Below are positions 18,396 through 28,219 of a stretch of 64,000 nucleotides of DNA, in pieces. The notes beneath the pieces were generated by a model, which saw nothing but the letters and a program-made list of their open reading frames with translations, was not told the DNA's origin and ran no database searches. This stretch comes from Agaribacterium haliotis. GTDB lineage: Bacteria; Pseudomonadota; Gammaproteobacteria; Pseudomonadales; Cellvibrionaceae. The number at the start of each line of letters is the position of its first letter. The stretch's first letter is position 1. The position numbers were made by a program, and so were the translations under genes. The stretch covers positions 105,549 through 169,548 of the forward strand of contig NZ_NKQJ01000005.1 of assembly GCF_002312815.1 (NCBI RefSeq). The letters are read 5' to 3'.

Positions 18396-19829
18396 ATGTC
18401 AGCAAAAATGAAGCGTTGGGTTGCAAGTTTAAAAAGTAAAAGCATGCCCGTGCTCGGCTCGGTGATTTCAGAGCTTAATAAAATTACCGAAAGCGACGAA
18501 AGCTCGGCTGCGCAGCTTGCCGAAGTGATACTCAGAGACCCGAATCTGACCAGTCAGGTACTGCGGGTCGCTAACAGTGTGCAGTTTAATTACAGCCAGC
18601 AGCAAATTAATACGATCTCGCGAGCGATTGTTTTAATCGGCCTTAAAGGTGTGCGCGCGATCTGTATCTCGCTGTTGGTGTTAGACCGCATGCTCGCCGG
18701 AGAAAACAAACAGCAAGTGCTGAAGCTCGTTGCCCAGGGTTTTCATGCGGCGGTTCAGGCCGAAGCGCTTGTCAGCGAGCGGGGGCGGGGCAACGACGCC
18801 GAAGAAGTGTTTATTGCCGCGCTGTTATTTAATCTAGGTGAAATGGCGTTTTGGCTGGCCGAGCGCAAGCCCGAGCAGCACCAGGCCCTGTTAAGTGGCG
18901 ATCCGCTGCAGCGCAAACACGCGCAAAAAGACCTGCTTGGCGGCAGCTTTAAAGAATTGACAATCGAGTTGGCTCAGCACTGGAAGCTCGGAGAAACTCT
19001 TACCGCAGCACTTGAGGCGCGGCCCGAGCGCATGCCCGAGAACAAAAAAGTCGCCGCCGTTATTACTGGGGAGCGCCTAAGTCGCGCCTCGTTATTTGGT
19101 TGGGAGAGCCCACAGTTTCGCAAGGTGCTAGCCGAGGTGGCGCAAATGCAAGGCATAGCGATTGAGCAGGCCCTGCGCGATGTCAAAGCTGCCGCCGATA
19201 GGGCGGCTGAAATTGCTGTGAGTTACGGGGCTGTCGACGTTTGCCCGATGATACCAAGCTCGGTGCAAAGCACTTATTTTGCCGAGCGCAGCCCGTCGAG
19301 CAAGGTATTAAAGCCGGATACCAAATTGCAACTGAGCGTTTTGCGCGAATTGAGCGCGGCGGCTGCCGAGCAGGCTCACGTCAATACCATCTTTCAGATG
19401 TTGCTCGAGGGGCTGCATCGCGGCGTAGGTTTAGAGCGCGTGGCGATCGCTTTTATAAAAGGCACAAAAGCGACCGTGCGCTATGCGGTGGGCGAGTCGA
19501 CCGAGCGCTGGCGCGAGAACCTGCGCTTTGACGCCGACCCGTATTCAGAAAATATCTTTACCTACGCGATGGAACAGGGCGAGGCGCTGTGGTTTGGGCT
19601 TGATTTAGTCGATGCTCGGGCAGAGCTTTATACCCCTGCGCTGCAGGAATACCTTGGCAAATTGCCGTGCTTTGTTTACACCGTGCGCATCGCCGACAAA
19701 CCGCGAGCGTTTATTTACGCGGACAGAGCGTTTTTTGGTGGTGTGCTCAACGACGAACAGTATGAAGCCTTTCGTCATTTTTGTGGCCAGGCGCGCCTGT
19801 GTCTTAACAGCCTGGCTCACGTGCGTTAA
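18396..19829 (+). CDS. HDOD domain protein with a GAF-like C-terminal region
   Basis: The 477-residue cytoplasmic protein has an N-terminal HDOD domain (about residues 15-220), recognised by LGSVISELNKITE, VILRDPNLTSQVLRVANS and ISRAIVLIGLKGVRAICIS. HDOD proteins are non-hydrolytic relatives of HD phosphohydrolases that act in signalling, often with cyclic di-GMP or two-component systems. The region from about 310 onward (LRELSAAAAEQAHVNTIFQMLLEGLHR) resembles a GAF fold, which is an inference from pattern only. No known output domain follows. The stop overlaps the stop of mltD on the other strand. Confidence 0.85.
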   Translation: MSAKMKRWVASLKSKSMPVLGSVISELNKITESDESSAAQLAEVILRDPNLTSQVLRVANSVQFNYSQQQINTISRAIVLIGLKGVRAICISLLVLDRMLAGENKQQVLKLVAQGFHAAVQAEALVSERGRGNDAEEVFIAALLFNLGEMAFWLAERKPEQHQALLSGDPLQRKHAQKDLLGGSFKELTIELAQHWKLGETLTAALEARPERMPENKKVAAVITGERLSRASLFGWESPQFRKVLAEVAQMQGIAIEQALRDVKAAADRAAEIAVSYGAVDVCPMIPSSVQSTYFAERSPSSKVLKPDTKLQLSVLRELSAAAAEQAHVNTIFQMLLEGLHRGVGLERVAIAFIKGTKATVRYAVGESTERWRENLRFDADPYSENIFTYAMEQGEALWFGLDLVDARAELYTPALQEYLGKLPCFVYTVRIADKPRAFIYADRAFFGGVLNDEQYEAFRHFCGQARLCLNSLAHVR

Positions 19830-21424
19830 CCGCGGTGCGCGCGCACATCAACGTAGAGCACGATGCGCTGGCCCGGCTGTAGGTAGCTCGAACCACTTAG
19901 CGTGTTCCATTTGAGCAGGTCGTCGATGCCGACATTAAACTTTGCCGCGATTTTTGAAAGGGAGTCGCCAGAGCGCACGCGGTAATTGAGCTTGCGTGTG
20001 AGCGCCTCGCTACTTGGTACGGTATGTTTGCGATCGACAAGCGCCAACTGTTTGCTGTCTGCTTGCTCTGTCCATATAACCAGTTTCTGGCCGATTTTAA
20101 GTGTGTCTTTTGCCGCCATATTATTCCAGCGGGCAATGGCCGAGCTACTCGGCCCATATTTGCGGGACAAAGACCAAAAACTATCTCCGCTGGTGACGGT
20201 GTGCTCTATGCGTGTTTTACCGTTTTTGGCGCCCGAGGCCTGTTTACGAGCTAAGCGCTGATCGCTGCTGTGGCTGTAATAAGCGTCGCCGCGGCTGGCT
20301 TGTGGCACTAACAGGGTTTTACCTGCGCGTATGTTGTGGCCGCGAATGCGGTTTACCGACTGTAAGGTGGCAACCGATACCTGATATTTATTGGCGATGT
20401 GTGACAGGGTTTCGCCGGATTTTATGGTGTGGCGCTGCCAGCTGACCCTGGCTTCAGGTGGTAGAGTCTGCAGCTGGCTTTGAAATGTTTCGTGCGCCGA
20501 CAGCGGCACAAGCAAGCGGTGCGGCCCTTCCGGGTCAGTGGCCCAGCGATTAAAGGCGGGGTTAAGGCGATAAAACTCGTCCATGTCGAGCGCGGCCATC
20601 TGCGCGGCTTGGGCCAGGTCTATCTGCGCTTCGACGTCGACGGCGGCGAAGTGCTGTTCGTTCTCAAGTGTCGGCAGGCTTAGTTGATAGCGCTCGGGGT
20701 CGCCGTAGAGCATGCTCAATGCCAGTAGTCGCGGCACGTAGTCTTCGGTTTCTCGCGGCAGGTCGAGGCTCCAGTAGTCGGTGGGCAGACCGTCTTTTTT
20801 GTTGCGGCGTATCGCCTTGCGCACGGTTCCGCCGCCGGCATTGTAGGCGGCTAGCGCCAGCAGCCAGTCGCCGTCAAACTGGCGCTGCAGCTTGTCGAGG
20901 TAGCGCAGGGCCGCGTCGGTGGATGCGACCACGTCGCGCCTGCCGTCGTACCACCATGTCTGTTTCAGGCCGAGCATCTTGCCGGTGCCGGGTATGATTT
21001 GCCACATGCCAGATGCGCGTCCCGGGCTGTAGGCAAACGGGTCAAAGGCGCTTTCTACAACGGGAAGAAAAGCGAGTTCGGCCGGCATGTCGCGCGCTTC
21101 GAGCTCTTCGACGATGTGATGCATGTAGGGTGCGCCGCGCTTGGCTACACGTGAAAGATAATCGGGGTGGCGCTGGTACCAGGCCAGCTGGCTTTGAATG
21201 CGACGGTTGTCGTCAAACTCCATCGCATAACTGTCGCGGATGCGTTGCCAGAGGTCGTATTCGCTCCAGGCCTCGAGCTCATCCGGATCGTCGGGGATAC
21301 ACAGTACGTCGAGCGCATTAAAGCTTGTTTGGCTTGGCGTTTGGGCTTGGTCGCTTGATTTTAGGTTGCTGCATGCACCGGTCAGGGCCAGGCAGATACA
21401 AAAGCTGGTACGCAGTAAACTCAT
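19826..21424 (-). CDS. mltD: Membrane-bound lytic murein transglycosylase D with LysM repeats
   Basis: MltD cleaves peptidoglycan glycan strands between MurNAc and GlcNAc with formation of anhydro-MurNAc. The 532-residue chain begins with a lipoprotein signal (lipobox LTGAC, Cys18). The SLT domain contains the catalytic Glu124 in LPVVESAFDPFAYSPGRASGMWQI and the AAYNAGGGTV motif. Three LysM modules follow (starting near HTIKSGETLSHIA, HTVTSGDSFWSLS and YRVRSGDSLSKIA), which bind glycan chains. The start is ATG 21424. Its last four bases overlap the convergent HDOD gene. Confidence 0.95.
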   Translation of the reverse strand: MSLLRTSFCICLALTGACSNLKSSDQAQTPSQTSFNALDVLCIPDDPDELEAWSEYDLWQRIRDSYAMEFDDNRRIQSQLAWYQRHPDYLSRVAKRGAPYMHHIVEELEARDMPAELAFLPVVESAFDPFAYSPGRASGMWQIIPGTGKMLGLKQTWWYDGRRDVVASTDAALRYLDKLQRQFDGDWLLALAAYNAGGGTVRKAIRRNKKDGLPTDYWSLDLPRETEDYVPRLLALSMLYGDPERYQLSLPTLENEQHFAAVDVEAQIDLAQAAQMAALDMDEFYRLNPAFNRWATDPEGPHRLLVPLSAHETFQSQLQTLPPEARVSWQRHTIKSGETLSHIANKYQVSVATLQSVNRIRGHNIRAGKTLLVPQASRGDAYYSHSSDQRLARKQASGAKNGKTRIEHTVTSGDSFWSLSRKYGPSSSAIARWNNMAAKDTLKIGQKLVIWTEQADSKQLALVDRKHTVPSSEALTRKLNYRVRSGDSLSKIAAKFNVGIDDLLKWNTLSGSSYLQPGQRIVLYVDVRAHRG

Positions 21425-21645
21425 GAATAAATCGGATATGTTCAGTTGATCGGGCTTGTGATGAGGCGAAGTTCCACGGATTTCGGGCGATTGCTCGTTT
21501 GTTGTTGTTTTAGCTCGTAAGCGCTTAAAGCTTCCCGCAGTGTGTTATTGGCATCCCGGCACTGAAAGTATGGCGCGAAAAGGCGCGATTCTACAGATTC
21601 TTATAAATAAAGTATTGCAGCGCTTTTTTATCAATCTTAGATTGT

Positions 21646-22446
21646 TTAATAGTTATCTTTTAGTTCTCTTAACCCAGCAAAACACGCCAGGCTCGACTCG
21701 ATCGGCCGTTGCAGTTTATCCGCTACCGCCTGCCAGAGCGTTTTTTCGGCGCAGCGCAAAAACAGGTTGGCGCGATTTTCCGCTGCCACATCGCTCGGCA
21801 GAGTGCAGCCCTTGTTGGCAAAACGCTGCTCAAGTTCGGCCTTGCGCGCGTTTAACGCGGCATCTTCTGGCAGTATCGAAAGTGCCCAGTCTAAGTTGAT
21901 AAGGCTGTATTCGTGTGCGCAGTATAGTTCGGTGTCACCGGGCATGGCTGCAATGCGCTCGAGGCTTTGCTTAAACGTGGCTGCCGGGCCACTAAACATG
22001 CGCCCGCAGCCCGATGCAAAAATAATATCGCCACAAAACAAGGCCGGAGCCCGGCGCGCGCAAGGTTCGATGTAAAAAGCGAGGTGCTCGGGCAGGTGAC
22101 CCGGTAGATGCATAACAGTGGCATCAATGCCGTCAAACAAGCTTAAGCTGTCACCCTCGTTTAGCACGTGAATGTTGGCAAGTTTGGCGTGAGCAGGGCC
22201 GTAGACTGGACAGCTGTTCGCGCCTAGTTGGCTGAGCCCGGTCAATAATTCTGCCAGACCGCCTATATGGTCGTTATGGGTGTGGGTGATTAATATTCCT
22301 TTGAGCTGCAGTTGCTGCTGTTTAATATAATCTAGTACTGGCTCGGCCAGGCCGGGATCAACGACCCACACAGCGCGTCCTCGTTGAATTAACCACAGGT
22401 AGTTCGACGTAAAGATAGGTAGTGGAATAAAATTTAGATCGGGCAT
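21646..22446 (-). CDS. gloB: Hydroxyacylglutathione hydrolase (glyoxalase II)
   Basis: GloB hydrolyses S-lactoylglutathione to lactate and glutathione, the second step of methylglyoxal detoxification. The metal-binding motif THTHNDH and the later HLPGHLPEHLAFY, CGDIIFASGCGRMF and CAHEYSLINLDWAL segments provide the two-metal site. The C-terminal HAGH domain is present (ENRANLFLRC). The start is ATG 22446 (MPDLNFIPLPIF, 266 residues); the frame extends to 22539 but that part overlaps the divergent gene and is not conserved in the family. It is head-to-head with the methyltransferase gene, with a 33-base gap. Confidence 0.95.
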   Translation of the reverse strand: MPDLNFIPLPIFTSNYLWLIQRGRAVWVVDPGLAEPVLDYIKQQQLQLKGILITHTHNDHIGGLAELLTGLSQLGANSCPVYGPAHAKLANIHVLNEGDSLSLFDGIDATVMHLPGHLPEHLAFYIEPCARRAPALFCGDIIFASGCGRMFSGPAATFKQSLERIAAMPGDTELYCAHEYSLINLDWALSILPEDAALNARKAELEQRFANKGCTLPSDVAAENRANLFLRCAEKTLWQAVADKLQRPIESSLACFAGLRELKDNY

Positions 22447-22479
22447 GGATAGATACAAACTCGACAACTCAGAGGGTGA

Positions 22480-23349
22480 ATGGTGGGCATTGAACTTGCC
22501 GGATATAAAACACGCTTTAAAGCTTGGCTGCAAGATCACAAGCGTATGCCCAGCTTGGGGCAGCGTTTACCTGAGTTAAAGCGCTGGTTTTGCGAGCCCG
22601 CAGGCCAGCACTTGCTTGCCAATGAGTGCCGGCACCTAAGGCGCTTGCTGGATGAGCACCGGGGGCAGCGCATTTTACAACTCAGTCTTGCACCCGAGCG
22701 CTGCCCCAGGCCTCGCTCACAATATCGCCAGGTTGTTCAGGCTCATCAGCTGTATATGGCTCCCCAGCAAAGCGATGCTACGCTGCGCGTGCAGTGTGAT
22801 TTTCGCCAGTTACCCTTTGAGGAGCACAGTGTTGATGTTGTCATCATCCAACACCTGCTTGAATACAGTGAAGAGGCTCCAACGCTGCTAAAAGAAGCCG
22901 CCCGGGTTTGCAGTCACGGTGGCCACATTATTATTCTTGCGTTTAACCCGTTAAGCCTAAGCGGTTTGTGGGCCGTATTGAGTGGGCGCTTTCGGCGTCA
23001 CAGTGGCTGGTTTCGCCACGCACTGCTGGCGTATCGGATTCGCGACTGGCTTGCATTTGTCGACTGCAAGGCCTTGCAGACTCGCCACATATGCCACAGT
23101 CTGCCGCTTCGGCGCGGCACGTTTATGTGGTTTGGCGCGCGTTTTTGTGCATTTCTGGACAAAAAAAATGTGCCTTTTTCTTCGGTGTTCAGTATAACGG
23201 CGCGCAAAGAGCAGGCTGGCATGCATTTGCTTAAGCCGGATTGGCGTGTTCTGGTATTATCCCGTGCGCTGCAAGGAGCCAGGGTTGCGCCGAGCTCTGC
23301 AGCGTCGAAGAATCGGCGAATGGATTCGGGTTTAAATCGAGATAATTAG
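22480..23349 (+). CDS. Class I SAM-dependent methyltransferase-like protein of the gloB-rnhA locus
   Basis: The 289-residue protein has a central methyltransferase-like part ([37 protein letters not shown], then [16 protein letters not shown]). The first glycine-rich loop (usually GxGxG) is poorly preserved, reading [14 protein letters not shown], so SAM binding is not certain. Proteins of this kind sit between gloB and rnhA in many Gammaproteobacteria, but their substrate is not known to me. The start is ATG 22480 after AGAGGGTGA. The C-terminal tail is basic. rnhA follows after eight bases, so they are probably co-transcribed. Confidence 0.8.
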   Translation: MVGIELAGYKTRFKAWLQDHKRMPSLGQRLPELKRWFCEPAGQHLLANECRHLRRLLDEHRGQRILQLSLAPERCPRPRSQYRQVVQAHQLYMAPQQSDATLRVQCDFRQLPFEEHSVDVVIIQHLLEYSEEAPTLLKEAARVCSHGGHIIILAFNPLSLSGLWAVLSGRFRRHSGWFRHALLAYRIRDWLAFVDCKALQTRHICHSLPLRRGTFMWFGARFCAFLDKKNVPFSSVFSITARKEQAGMHLLKPDWRVLVLSRALQGARVAPSSAASKNRRMDSGLNRDN

Positions 23350-23357
23350 GTAAGCTA

Positions 23358-23801
23358 TTGAAAAAAATAGAAATTTATACAGATGGGGCCTGCAAAGGTA
23401 ACCCCGGGCCGGGCGGCTGGGGTGCAGTGTTACAATATAACGGCCACCAAAAAGAGCTCTGGGGTGGTGAATTTGACACGACAAACAACCGCATGGAGCT
23501 TATGGCAGCGATCCGCGCGCTGGAGGCCTTGACCGAGGCGTGTGTGGTCGATTTAACCACCGACTCCAACTACGTCAAAGATGGCATTAACAGCTGGATT
23601 GCGAACTGGAAGCGCAATGGCTGGAAAACCTCAGCCAAAAAAGAGGTTAAAAATAAAGATTTGTGGGTGGCCCTTGACGCCGCCTGTGAAAAACACGAGC
23701 TTCGCTGGCACTGGGTTAAAGGCCACAGTGGTCACCCGCAAAATGAACTGGCCGATGCACTTGCCAATCGAGGCATCGACGAGCTGAGGGCAACGTCGTG
23801 A
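23358..23801 (+). CDS. rnhA: Ribonuclease HI
   Basis: RNase HI cuts the RNA strand of RNA-DNA hybrids, removing R-loops and primers. The 147 residues include the active-site acids Asp9 ([17 protein letters not shown]), Glu47 ([10 protein letters not shown]) and Asp69 (TTDSNYV), and the C-terminal [17 protein letters not shown] supplies the catalytic His and the last Asp. The start is an unusual TTG at 23358, preceded by TAGGTAA. Its stop overlaps the start of dnaQ by four bases, so the two replication genes are translationally coupled. Confidence 0.97.
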   Translation: MKKIEIYTDGACKGNPGPGGWGAVLQYNGHQKELWGGEFDTTNNRMELMAAIRALEALTEACVVDLTTDSNYVKDGINSWIANWKRNGWKTSAKKEVKNKDLWVALDAACEKHELRWHWVKGHSGHPQNELADALANRGIDELRATS

Positions 23802-24505
23802 GGCAGGTTGTCTTAGATACAGAAACCACCGGGCTTGAACCCTCCGCTGGCCACCGCATCATTGAAATTGGCTGTGTTGAACTTTTTAATCGCAAGCTGA
23901 CCGGCCGCCACTATCACCAATACATCAACCCCGAACGCGAAGTGGATCAAGGGGCGATGGAGGTGCATGGCATCACCAATGAGTTTTTGTTGGACAAGCC
24001 GGTCTTTCGCTCGGTGGTTGATGAGTTTATTGAGTTTGTGGATGGCGCTGAGCTAGTGATTCACAACGCACCTTTTGACGTTGGCTTTATTAATCACGAA
24101 TTTAAGCTTTTGCAGCGCCAGCAGCCAGTGCTTGAGAGTTTTTGCTCAATACTCGACACCCTAAAGCTTGCGCGCGACAAGCACCCAGGGCAAAAGAACA
24201 ACCTCGATGCGCTGTGCAAGCGCTACGATATCGACAATAGCCAGCGCGATCTGCACGGCGCCTTGCTCGATTCAGAGATCCTGGCCGATGTCTACCTCGC
24301 AATGACAGGCGGTCAGACTAAGCTTGTCTTCAATGCGGGGGAGAGCAGTGGCGGCGGTGGCCCCGAGGCAATAAGGCGGGTTGATGCCCGCAGCTCGGCT
24401 TTGGTGATACCGGCAAGTGCCGATGAGTTGGCCGCACATGAAGCAAAGCTCGATAACATTGGCAAAAAGCTTGAAAACGGCGCGCTTTGGCGACGCCTAA
24501 GTTAA
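23798..24505 (+). CDS. dnaQ: DNA polymerase III epsilon subunit (3'-5' proofreading exonuclease)
   Basis: DnaQ is the proofreading exonuclease of the replicative polymerase. The DEDDh active site is visible: DTETTG (residues 7-12), [13 protein letters not shown] and the later [21 protein letters not shown] block. The length of 235 is typical, with the C-terminal segment that binds the alpha subunit. It starts with GTG 23798, which overlaps the rnhA stop (GTGA). The rnhA-dnaQ pair is a standard gammaproteobacterial arrangement, though in enterobacteria it is divergent rather than co-directional as here. A strong bidirectional terminator follows. Confidence 0.97.
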   Translation: MRQVVLDTETTGLEPSAGHRIIEIGCVELFNRKLTGRHYHQYINPEREVDQGAMEVHGITNEFLLDKPVFRSVVDEFIEFVDGAELVIHNAPFDVGFINHEFKLLQRQQPVLESFCSILDTLKLARDKHPGQKNNLDALCKRYDIDNSQRDLHGALLDSEILADVYLAMTGGQTKLVFNAGESSGGGGPEAIRRVDARSSALVIPASADELAAHEAKLDNIGKKLENGALWRRLS

Positions 24506-24548
24506 GTAGATATTCTTCTGCAAGCTGAAACCAGATAAACGGAAATAT

Positions 24549-24577
24549 AAAAAAAGCGCCAAATGGCGCTTTTTTTA
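24549..24577. terminator. Bidirectional terminator between dnaQ and nhaB
   Basis: AAAAAGCGCC (24551-24560) pairs with GGCGCTTTTT (24565-24574) around an AAAT loop. With A and T runs on both flanks it can stop transcription from either side, which suits the convergent genes. Confidence 0.9.
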
Positions 24578-24596
24578 TATCGGAGGGAACTGCCGC

Positions 24597-26096
24597 TTAA
24601 ACGTTGTAGATCACCATCAGCAAGCCGACGATGGTCAATACTATTGTGTAGGGCAGGGCCATCAGCACCATGCGCCCATAGCTCAATCGAATCAGTGGCG
24701 CCAGCGCGGAGGTCAGCAGGAACAGAAAAGCCGCCTGACCATTAGGTGTTGCGACACTCGGAAGATTGGTGCCGGTGTTAATGGCGATCGCGAGCTCTTC
24801 AAAATGCGCACGGCTGATGGCGCCGGCGTCGAAGGCATCTTTGACTTCGTTGATATAGACGGTTGCCACAAAAACATTGTCGCTAATCATTGATAAGAAG
24901 CCGTTGGCCAGAAATAGAATCGGGCCCTCAACATCGTCGTCAAAGGCGAGCACCCATTCGGTCACGGGCGAGAACAGGTGTTGTTCGTGAATAACCGCGA
25001 CAATAGCAAAAAATACTACCAGAAGCGCCGTAAACGGCAGCGCCTCTTCAAAAGCGTGGCCGATTTGATGTTCTTCGATAATACCGTTAAAGGCCGTCAG
25101 CAGCACAATCACGGCAAGGCCGATTAGCCCGACTTCGGCAACGTGAGTGGCCAGGGCGACAACTAACAACAGGGCAACGGCGCCTTGCACGATCAGTTGG
25201 GTGCGCTGGCGCACGGTGCGTTTGGTGTCTTGCTGCTCATTGTACTCAAGCAGCACTTCGCGCACGCGTTCAGGCAGGGTTGCGCCGTAGCCAAGCACTT
25301 TAATCTTCTCGAGCACCAGGCAGGTAATCAGGCCGGCAACAAGTGTAGGCATGCTCACTGGCGCCATCGCGGTGAAAAAGGTAATAAAGTCCCAGTCGGC
25401 GACCTGGGCAATCAACAAATTCTGCGGCTCACCAACAAGGGTGCAGACACCGCCAAGCGCGGTGCCCACCGCGCCGTGCATGATCAGGCTGCGCAAAAAC
25501 GCGCGGAACTGTTCAAGGTCTTCGCGGTGATGGCTGTGGATGTCGCTATCGTGACTGTGGTCGTGATCACTGCCGTCGTTTTTACCCGAGGCAAACTTGT
25601 GGTACACCGCGTAAAAACCCACGGCGACGGTGATCAGAACAGCGGTGACGGTTAGCGCATCCAAAAAGGCTGACAGTACCGCCGAAACGCTGCAGAACAA
25701 AAAGCTCAGAAGCATTTTTGAACGAATGCGCAGCAAGATCTTGGTAAAGACAAATAGCAGCAAATCCTTCATAAAGAAGATGCCGGCCACCATAAACATC
25801 AATAGCAGGATGACCGGGAAGTTGTGAACCACTTCTTCATAAACTTTGTGTGCATCGGTCATGCCTATGGCGATGGCCTGAATGGCGAGCAGGCCGCCTG
25901 GCTGTAGGGGGTAGCACTTAAGGGCCATGGCCAGGGTGAAAATAAACTCACCGATTAACACCCAGCCTGCGAGAAACGGGCTGACAAAATAAAAGACAAT
26001 GGGGTTGATGATCAGGAAGGCGATAATTGCCTTTTTGTACCAGGACGGGGAATTTCCTAGGAAGTTCCTGCTAAAAGCCTGAGCGGTGGTGGTCAT
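24597..26096 (-). CDS. nhaB: Na+/H+ antiporter NhaB
   Basis: NhaB exports sodium in exchange for protons across the inner membrane. With the start at ATG 26096 ([21 protein letters not shown], aligned to the family N-terminus) it has 499 residues. An upstream in-frame ATG at 26135 would add 13 residues. About a dozen hydrophobic helices are present, with the conserved [22 protein letters not shown] and [10 protein letters not shown] segments and the [14 protein letters not shown] loop. A cytoplasmic loop after about residue 170 is unusually rich in His and Asp ([17 protein letters not shown]), a possible metal-binding insertion. It is divergent from fimL across a 413-base gap. Confidence 0.95.
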   Translation of the reverse strand: MTTTAQAFSRNFLGNSPSWYKKAIIAFLIINPIVFYFVSPFLAGWVLIGEFIFTLAMALKCYPLQPGGLLAIQAIAIGMTDAHKVYEEVVHNFPVILLLMFMVAGIFFMKDLLLFVFTKILLRIRSKMLLSFLFCSVSAVLSAFLDALTVTAVLITVAVGFYAVYHKFASGKNDGSDHDHSHDSDIHSHHREDLEQFRAFLRSLIMHGAVGTALGGVCTLVGEPQNLLIAQVADWDFITFFTAMAPVSMPTLVAGLITCLVLEKIKVLGYGATLPERVREVLLEYNEQQDTKRTVRQRTQLIVQGAVALLLVVALATHVAEVGLIGLAVIVLLTAFNGIIEEHQIGHAFEEALPFTALLVVFFAIVAVIHEQHLFSPVTEWVLAFDDDVEGPILFLANGFLSMISDNVFVATVYINEVKDAFDAGAISRAHFEELAIAINTGTNLPSVATPNGQAAFLFLLTSALAPLIRLSYGRMVLMALPYTIVLTIVGLLMVIYNV

Positions 26097-26509
26097 GTGG
26101 TGACGTGCCTCATTAGCTGAACATTCTTTCAACATGCACCAGTCGAAGTGAATGCAAAGTGTGTTTCATTTGTGGAAATTGTAGGCAATTTGCTTATTTT
26201 CGCGAATGTTCGGCAAATTGCTCGTATTGGGTAGCCTTCGCTTTTCAGGGGTTGTGCACACATTCGGCCACAATTGGCTAGGCGAACGGCTAAACGTGTC
26301 GATGTGCACAGGGCGGCTTGTTGTTATTGCTGCCACTGCCCAAGCCTGCTTAGTGAAGAGCATCGATTTTATGCGCTAAGACTTAGATATCAAGTTAATT
26401 ATGTGAGATAAGCTCAAGTTTCTTAATGATTTTTTGCGCTAGAGCCCCGAAATAGCGTTACAATTGATGGATATCTAAAAATTTAACTCTTGGTGTAGGA
26501 AAGCAAACG
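26097..26509. promoter_or_regulatory. Divergent intergenic region between nhaB and fimL, with paired inverted repeats
   Basis: No gene was seen in these 413 bases. Two kinds of symmetric sites are present. GCAATTTGC (26185-26193) and its exact inverse GCAAATTGC (26213-26221) are separated by 19 bases. The palindrome TGTGCACA occurs twice, at 26253-26260 and 26303-26310, exactly 50 bases apart, which is about five helical turns. These could be operators for nhaB, fimL or both. A weak -10-like TACAAT (26459-26464) lies about 45 bases before fimL, whose ribosome-binding site is AGGAAA (26498-26503). Confidence 0.5.
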
Positions 26510-28219
26510 GTGAGTTTGGATAAGGGCGTTAACTTTCAGTCTCTAAATATGGTGCGCGATGAGTTGGTCGCAACCATCGAAAGTTCGGCGAAAAACCTTG
26601 AAGAGTACATAGCGACAGACTTTGCCAAAACAGAGCTGTTGGGACGTGCCATAACTGGAGCCAGGCAAATTATTGGCACCTTTCGGCTTCTCGAGCTAAG
26701 CAGTGCCAGTACGCTGGCTGAAGAGCTGTTAAGTGTGCTCGAGCACCTGGAGCAGGAGCGCGGCAGTAAACACTTCGACAAGCTGCTCGAGGTGACCAGC
26801 AATACCTTTTTTATTCTGCCTCGCTACATTGAGTATCTCAGCCAGGTTCAGCACCAGGTGCCGGGTTTGCTGATTCCCCATATCAACGCACTTAGAAAGC
26901 TGCGCCGTCAGAAGCCGTTGACTGAGAGTCACTTTTTACTTATTTCGGTGCCTCGGGGTCTGCAGGCGCCAGCCCAGCAAGGCGGCGCGCCAACAAAAGA
27001 AAGTTTTCGCTCGCAAATCCGCCGCGCCAGGCAGATGTACCAAATAGGCTTGCTCGGTTTGATTCGCGAAAAGCAAATTAACAATAGCGTTGGTCTTATG
27101 CGCAAAGGTGTTTTGCGCATATGGAAGTTAAGCGGTCAGCGCCCTCTGAGCACACTTTGGTGGCTGTGTGATCTCGCGCTGCAGGTGCTGGTCGACGCGC
27201 GTATGAGCCCACTCGAAGCGCGCAAATTTCTGTTTATGCATATCGACCGGAACATTCGCCAGATTGAGCTCAATGGTGAGCAGGCGTTTGAATCGCCGCC
27301 GCCAGCCGCTCAGCTCAGAGAGCTCTTGTACCTAATTGCCCTAAGCGGTGTTAAAAGCCCGGCGATCGAGGCTCTGCGCCAGGCTTGCCCCGATTTGCAG
27401 CTGCCGTATACCGAGCGGGAATTGCAAAAGGAATACGCCGCGCTCTATGGGCCGAGTGCTCACACTATTAGCTCGCTCGCTCACGTGTTGCAGACCGAGC
27501 TGTCGAACGCCAAGCGCACTCTAGAAGGTGCTTCGCAGAGCGCGTTGGCAATCATTCATGATCTCGACAGCTTTGTTTCGGTGCTGAACAATATCGCCGA
27601 AATACTCGGCGTGGTTGGCCTGGATTCTGCCAATAAGCTGCTCAAGGACCAGCTGAATGTCGTCAAGGCCTGGAAAGAGGGCGGTGACGATATCGACGAA
27701 GCTGAGCTCAGTAGTGTCGCCAACAGTCTGTTGTATATTGAAAGTGTGGTCGCAAGTTTACAGATCCCAACGGATCACGGCGCCGACGCCGGCGATCCAA
27801 GCAAGCGCGATGAACACGTAAAGTCCTACGAACTCTCCAGTGCGCTCGCTATAGTGCTTGAAGAGTGTTTGGGTGGCTTGTCGCTGACTAAGCGTGCGCT
27901 CAACTCGTTCTCGGATTCAGACTACGACAGCGCCCACATTAAAAATATTGCCAAAACCTTAGATAGCATACGCGGGGCGATGGAAATGCTCGCTATGGAT
28001 AGAGCTTGTTTTGTGCTCCGGCGCAGCGTTGCATTTGTTGACGAGGTGCTTTTGGCAAACGAGCTGCCCGCAGCAATCGACGAGATCCTTGAGACCTTTG
28101 CCGACGTTATTATTGCAATCGAATACTACTTCGATTCCGCGCCCAAGCTCGAGCAGCTCGATGAGAATGTACTGAATATTGCCGAGGAGAGCCTCACAGC
28201 CCTGGGTTATAACGAGTGA
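26510..28219 (+). CDS. fimL: FimL-like protein (ChpA N-terminal homologue)
   Basis: In Pseudomonas aeruginosa FimL is a cytoplasmic protein related to the N-terminal, phosphotransfer-like part of the chemotaxis kinase ChpA. It helps control type IV pilus twitching and cAMP. The 569-residue protein here is entirely helical in pattern, has no kinase or receiver domain, and matches FimL in length. Support also comes from context: fimL is directly followed by nudC in P. aeruginosa as well (from memory, PA1822-PA1823). The start is GTG 26510 after AGGAAAGC. The stop overlaps the nudC start by four bases. Confidence 0.85.
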   Translation: MSLDKGVNFQSLNMVRDELVATIESSAKNLEEYIATDFAKTELLGRAITGARQIIGTFRLLELSSASTLAEELLSVLEHLEQERGSKHFDKLLEVTSNTFFILPRYIEYLSQVQHQVPGLLIPHINALRKLRRQKPLTESHFLLISVPRGLQAPAQQGGAPTKESFRSQIRRARQMYQIGLLGLIREKQINNSVGLMRKGVLRIWKLSGQRPLSTLWWLCDLALQVLVDARMSPLEARKFLFMHIDRNIRQIELNGEQAFESPPPAAQLRELLYLIALSGVKSPAIEALRQACPDLQLPYTERELQKEYAALYGPSAHTISSLAHVLQTELSNAKRTLEGASQSALAIIHDLDSFVSVLNNIAEILGVVGLDSANKLLKDQLNVVKAWKEGGDDIDEAELSSVANSLLYIESVVASLQIPTDHGADAGDPSKRDEHVKSYELSSALAIVLEECLGGLSLTKRALNSFSDSDYDSAHIKNIAKTLDSIRGAMEMLAMDRACFVLRRSVAFVDEVLLANELPAAIDEILETFADVIIAIEYYFDSAPKLEQLDENVLNIAEESLTALGYNE

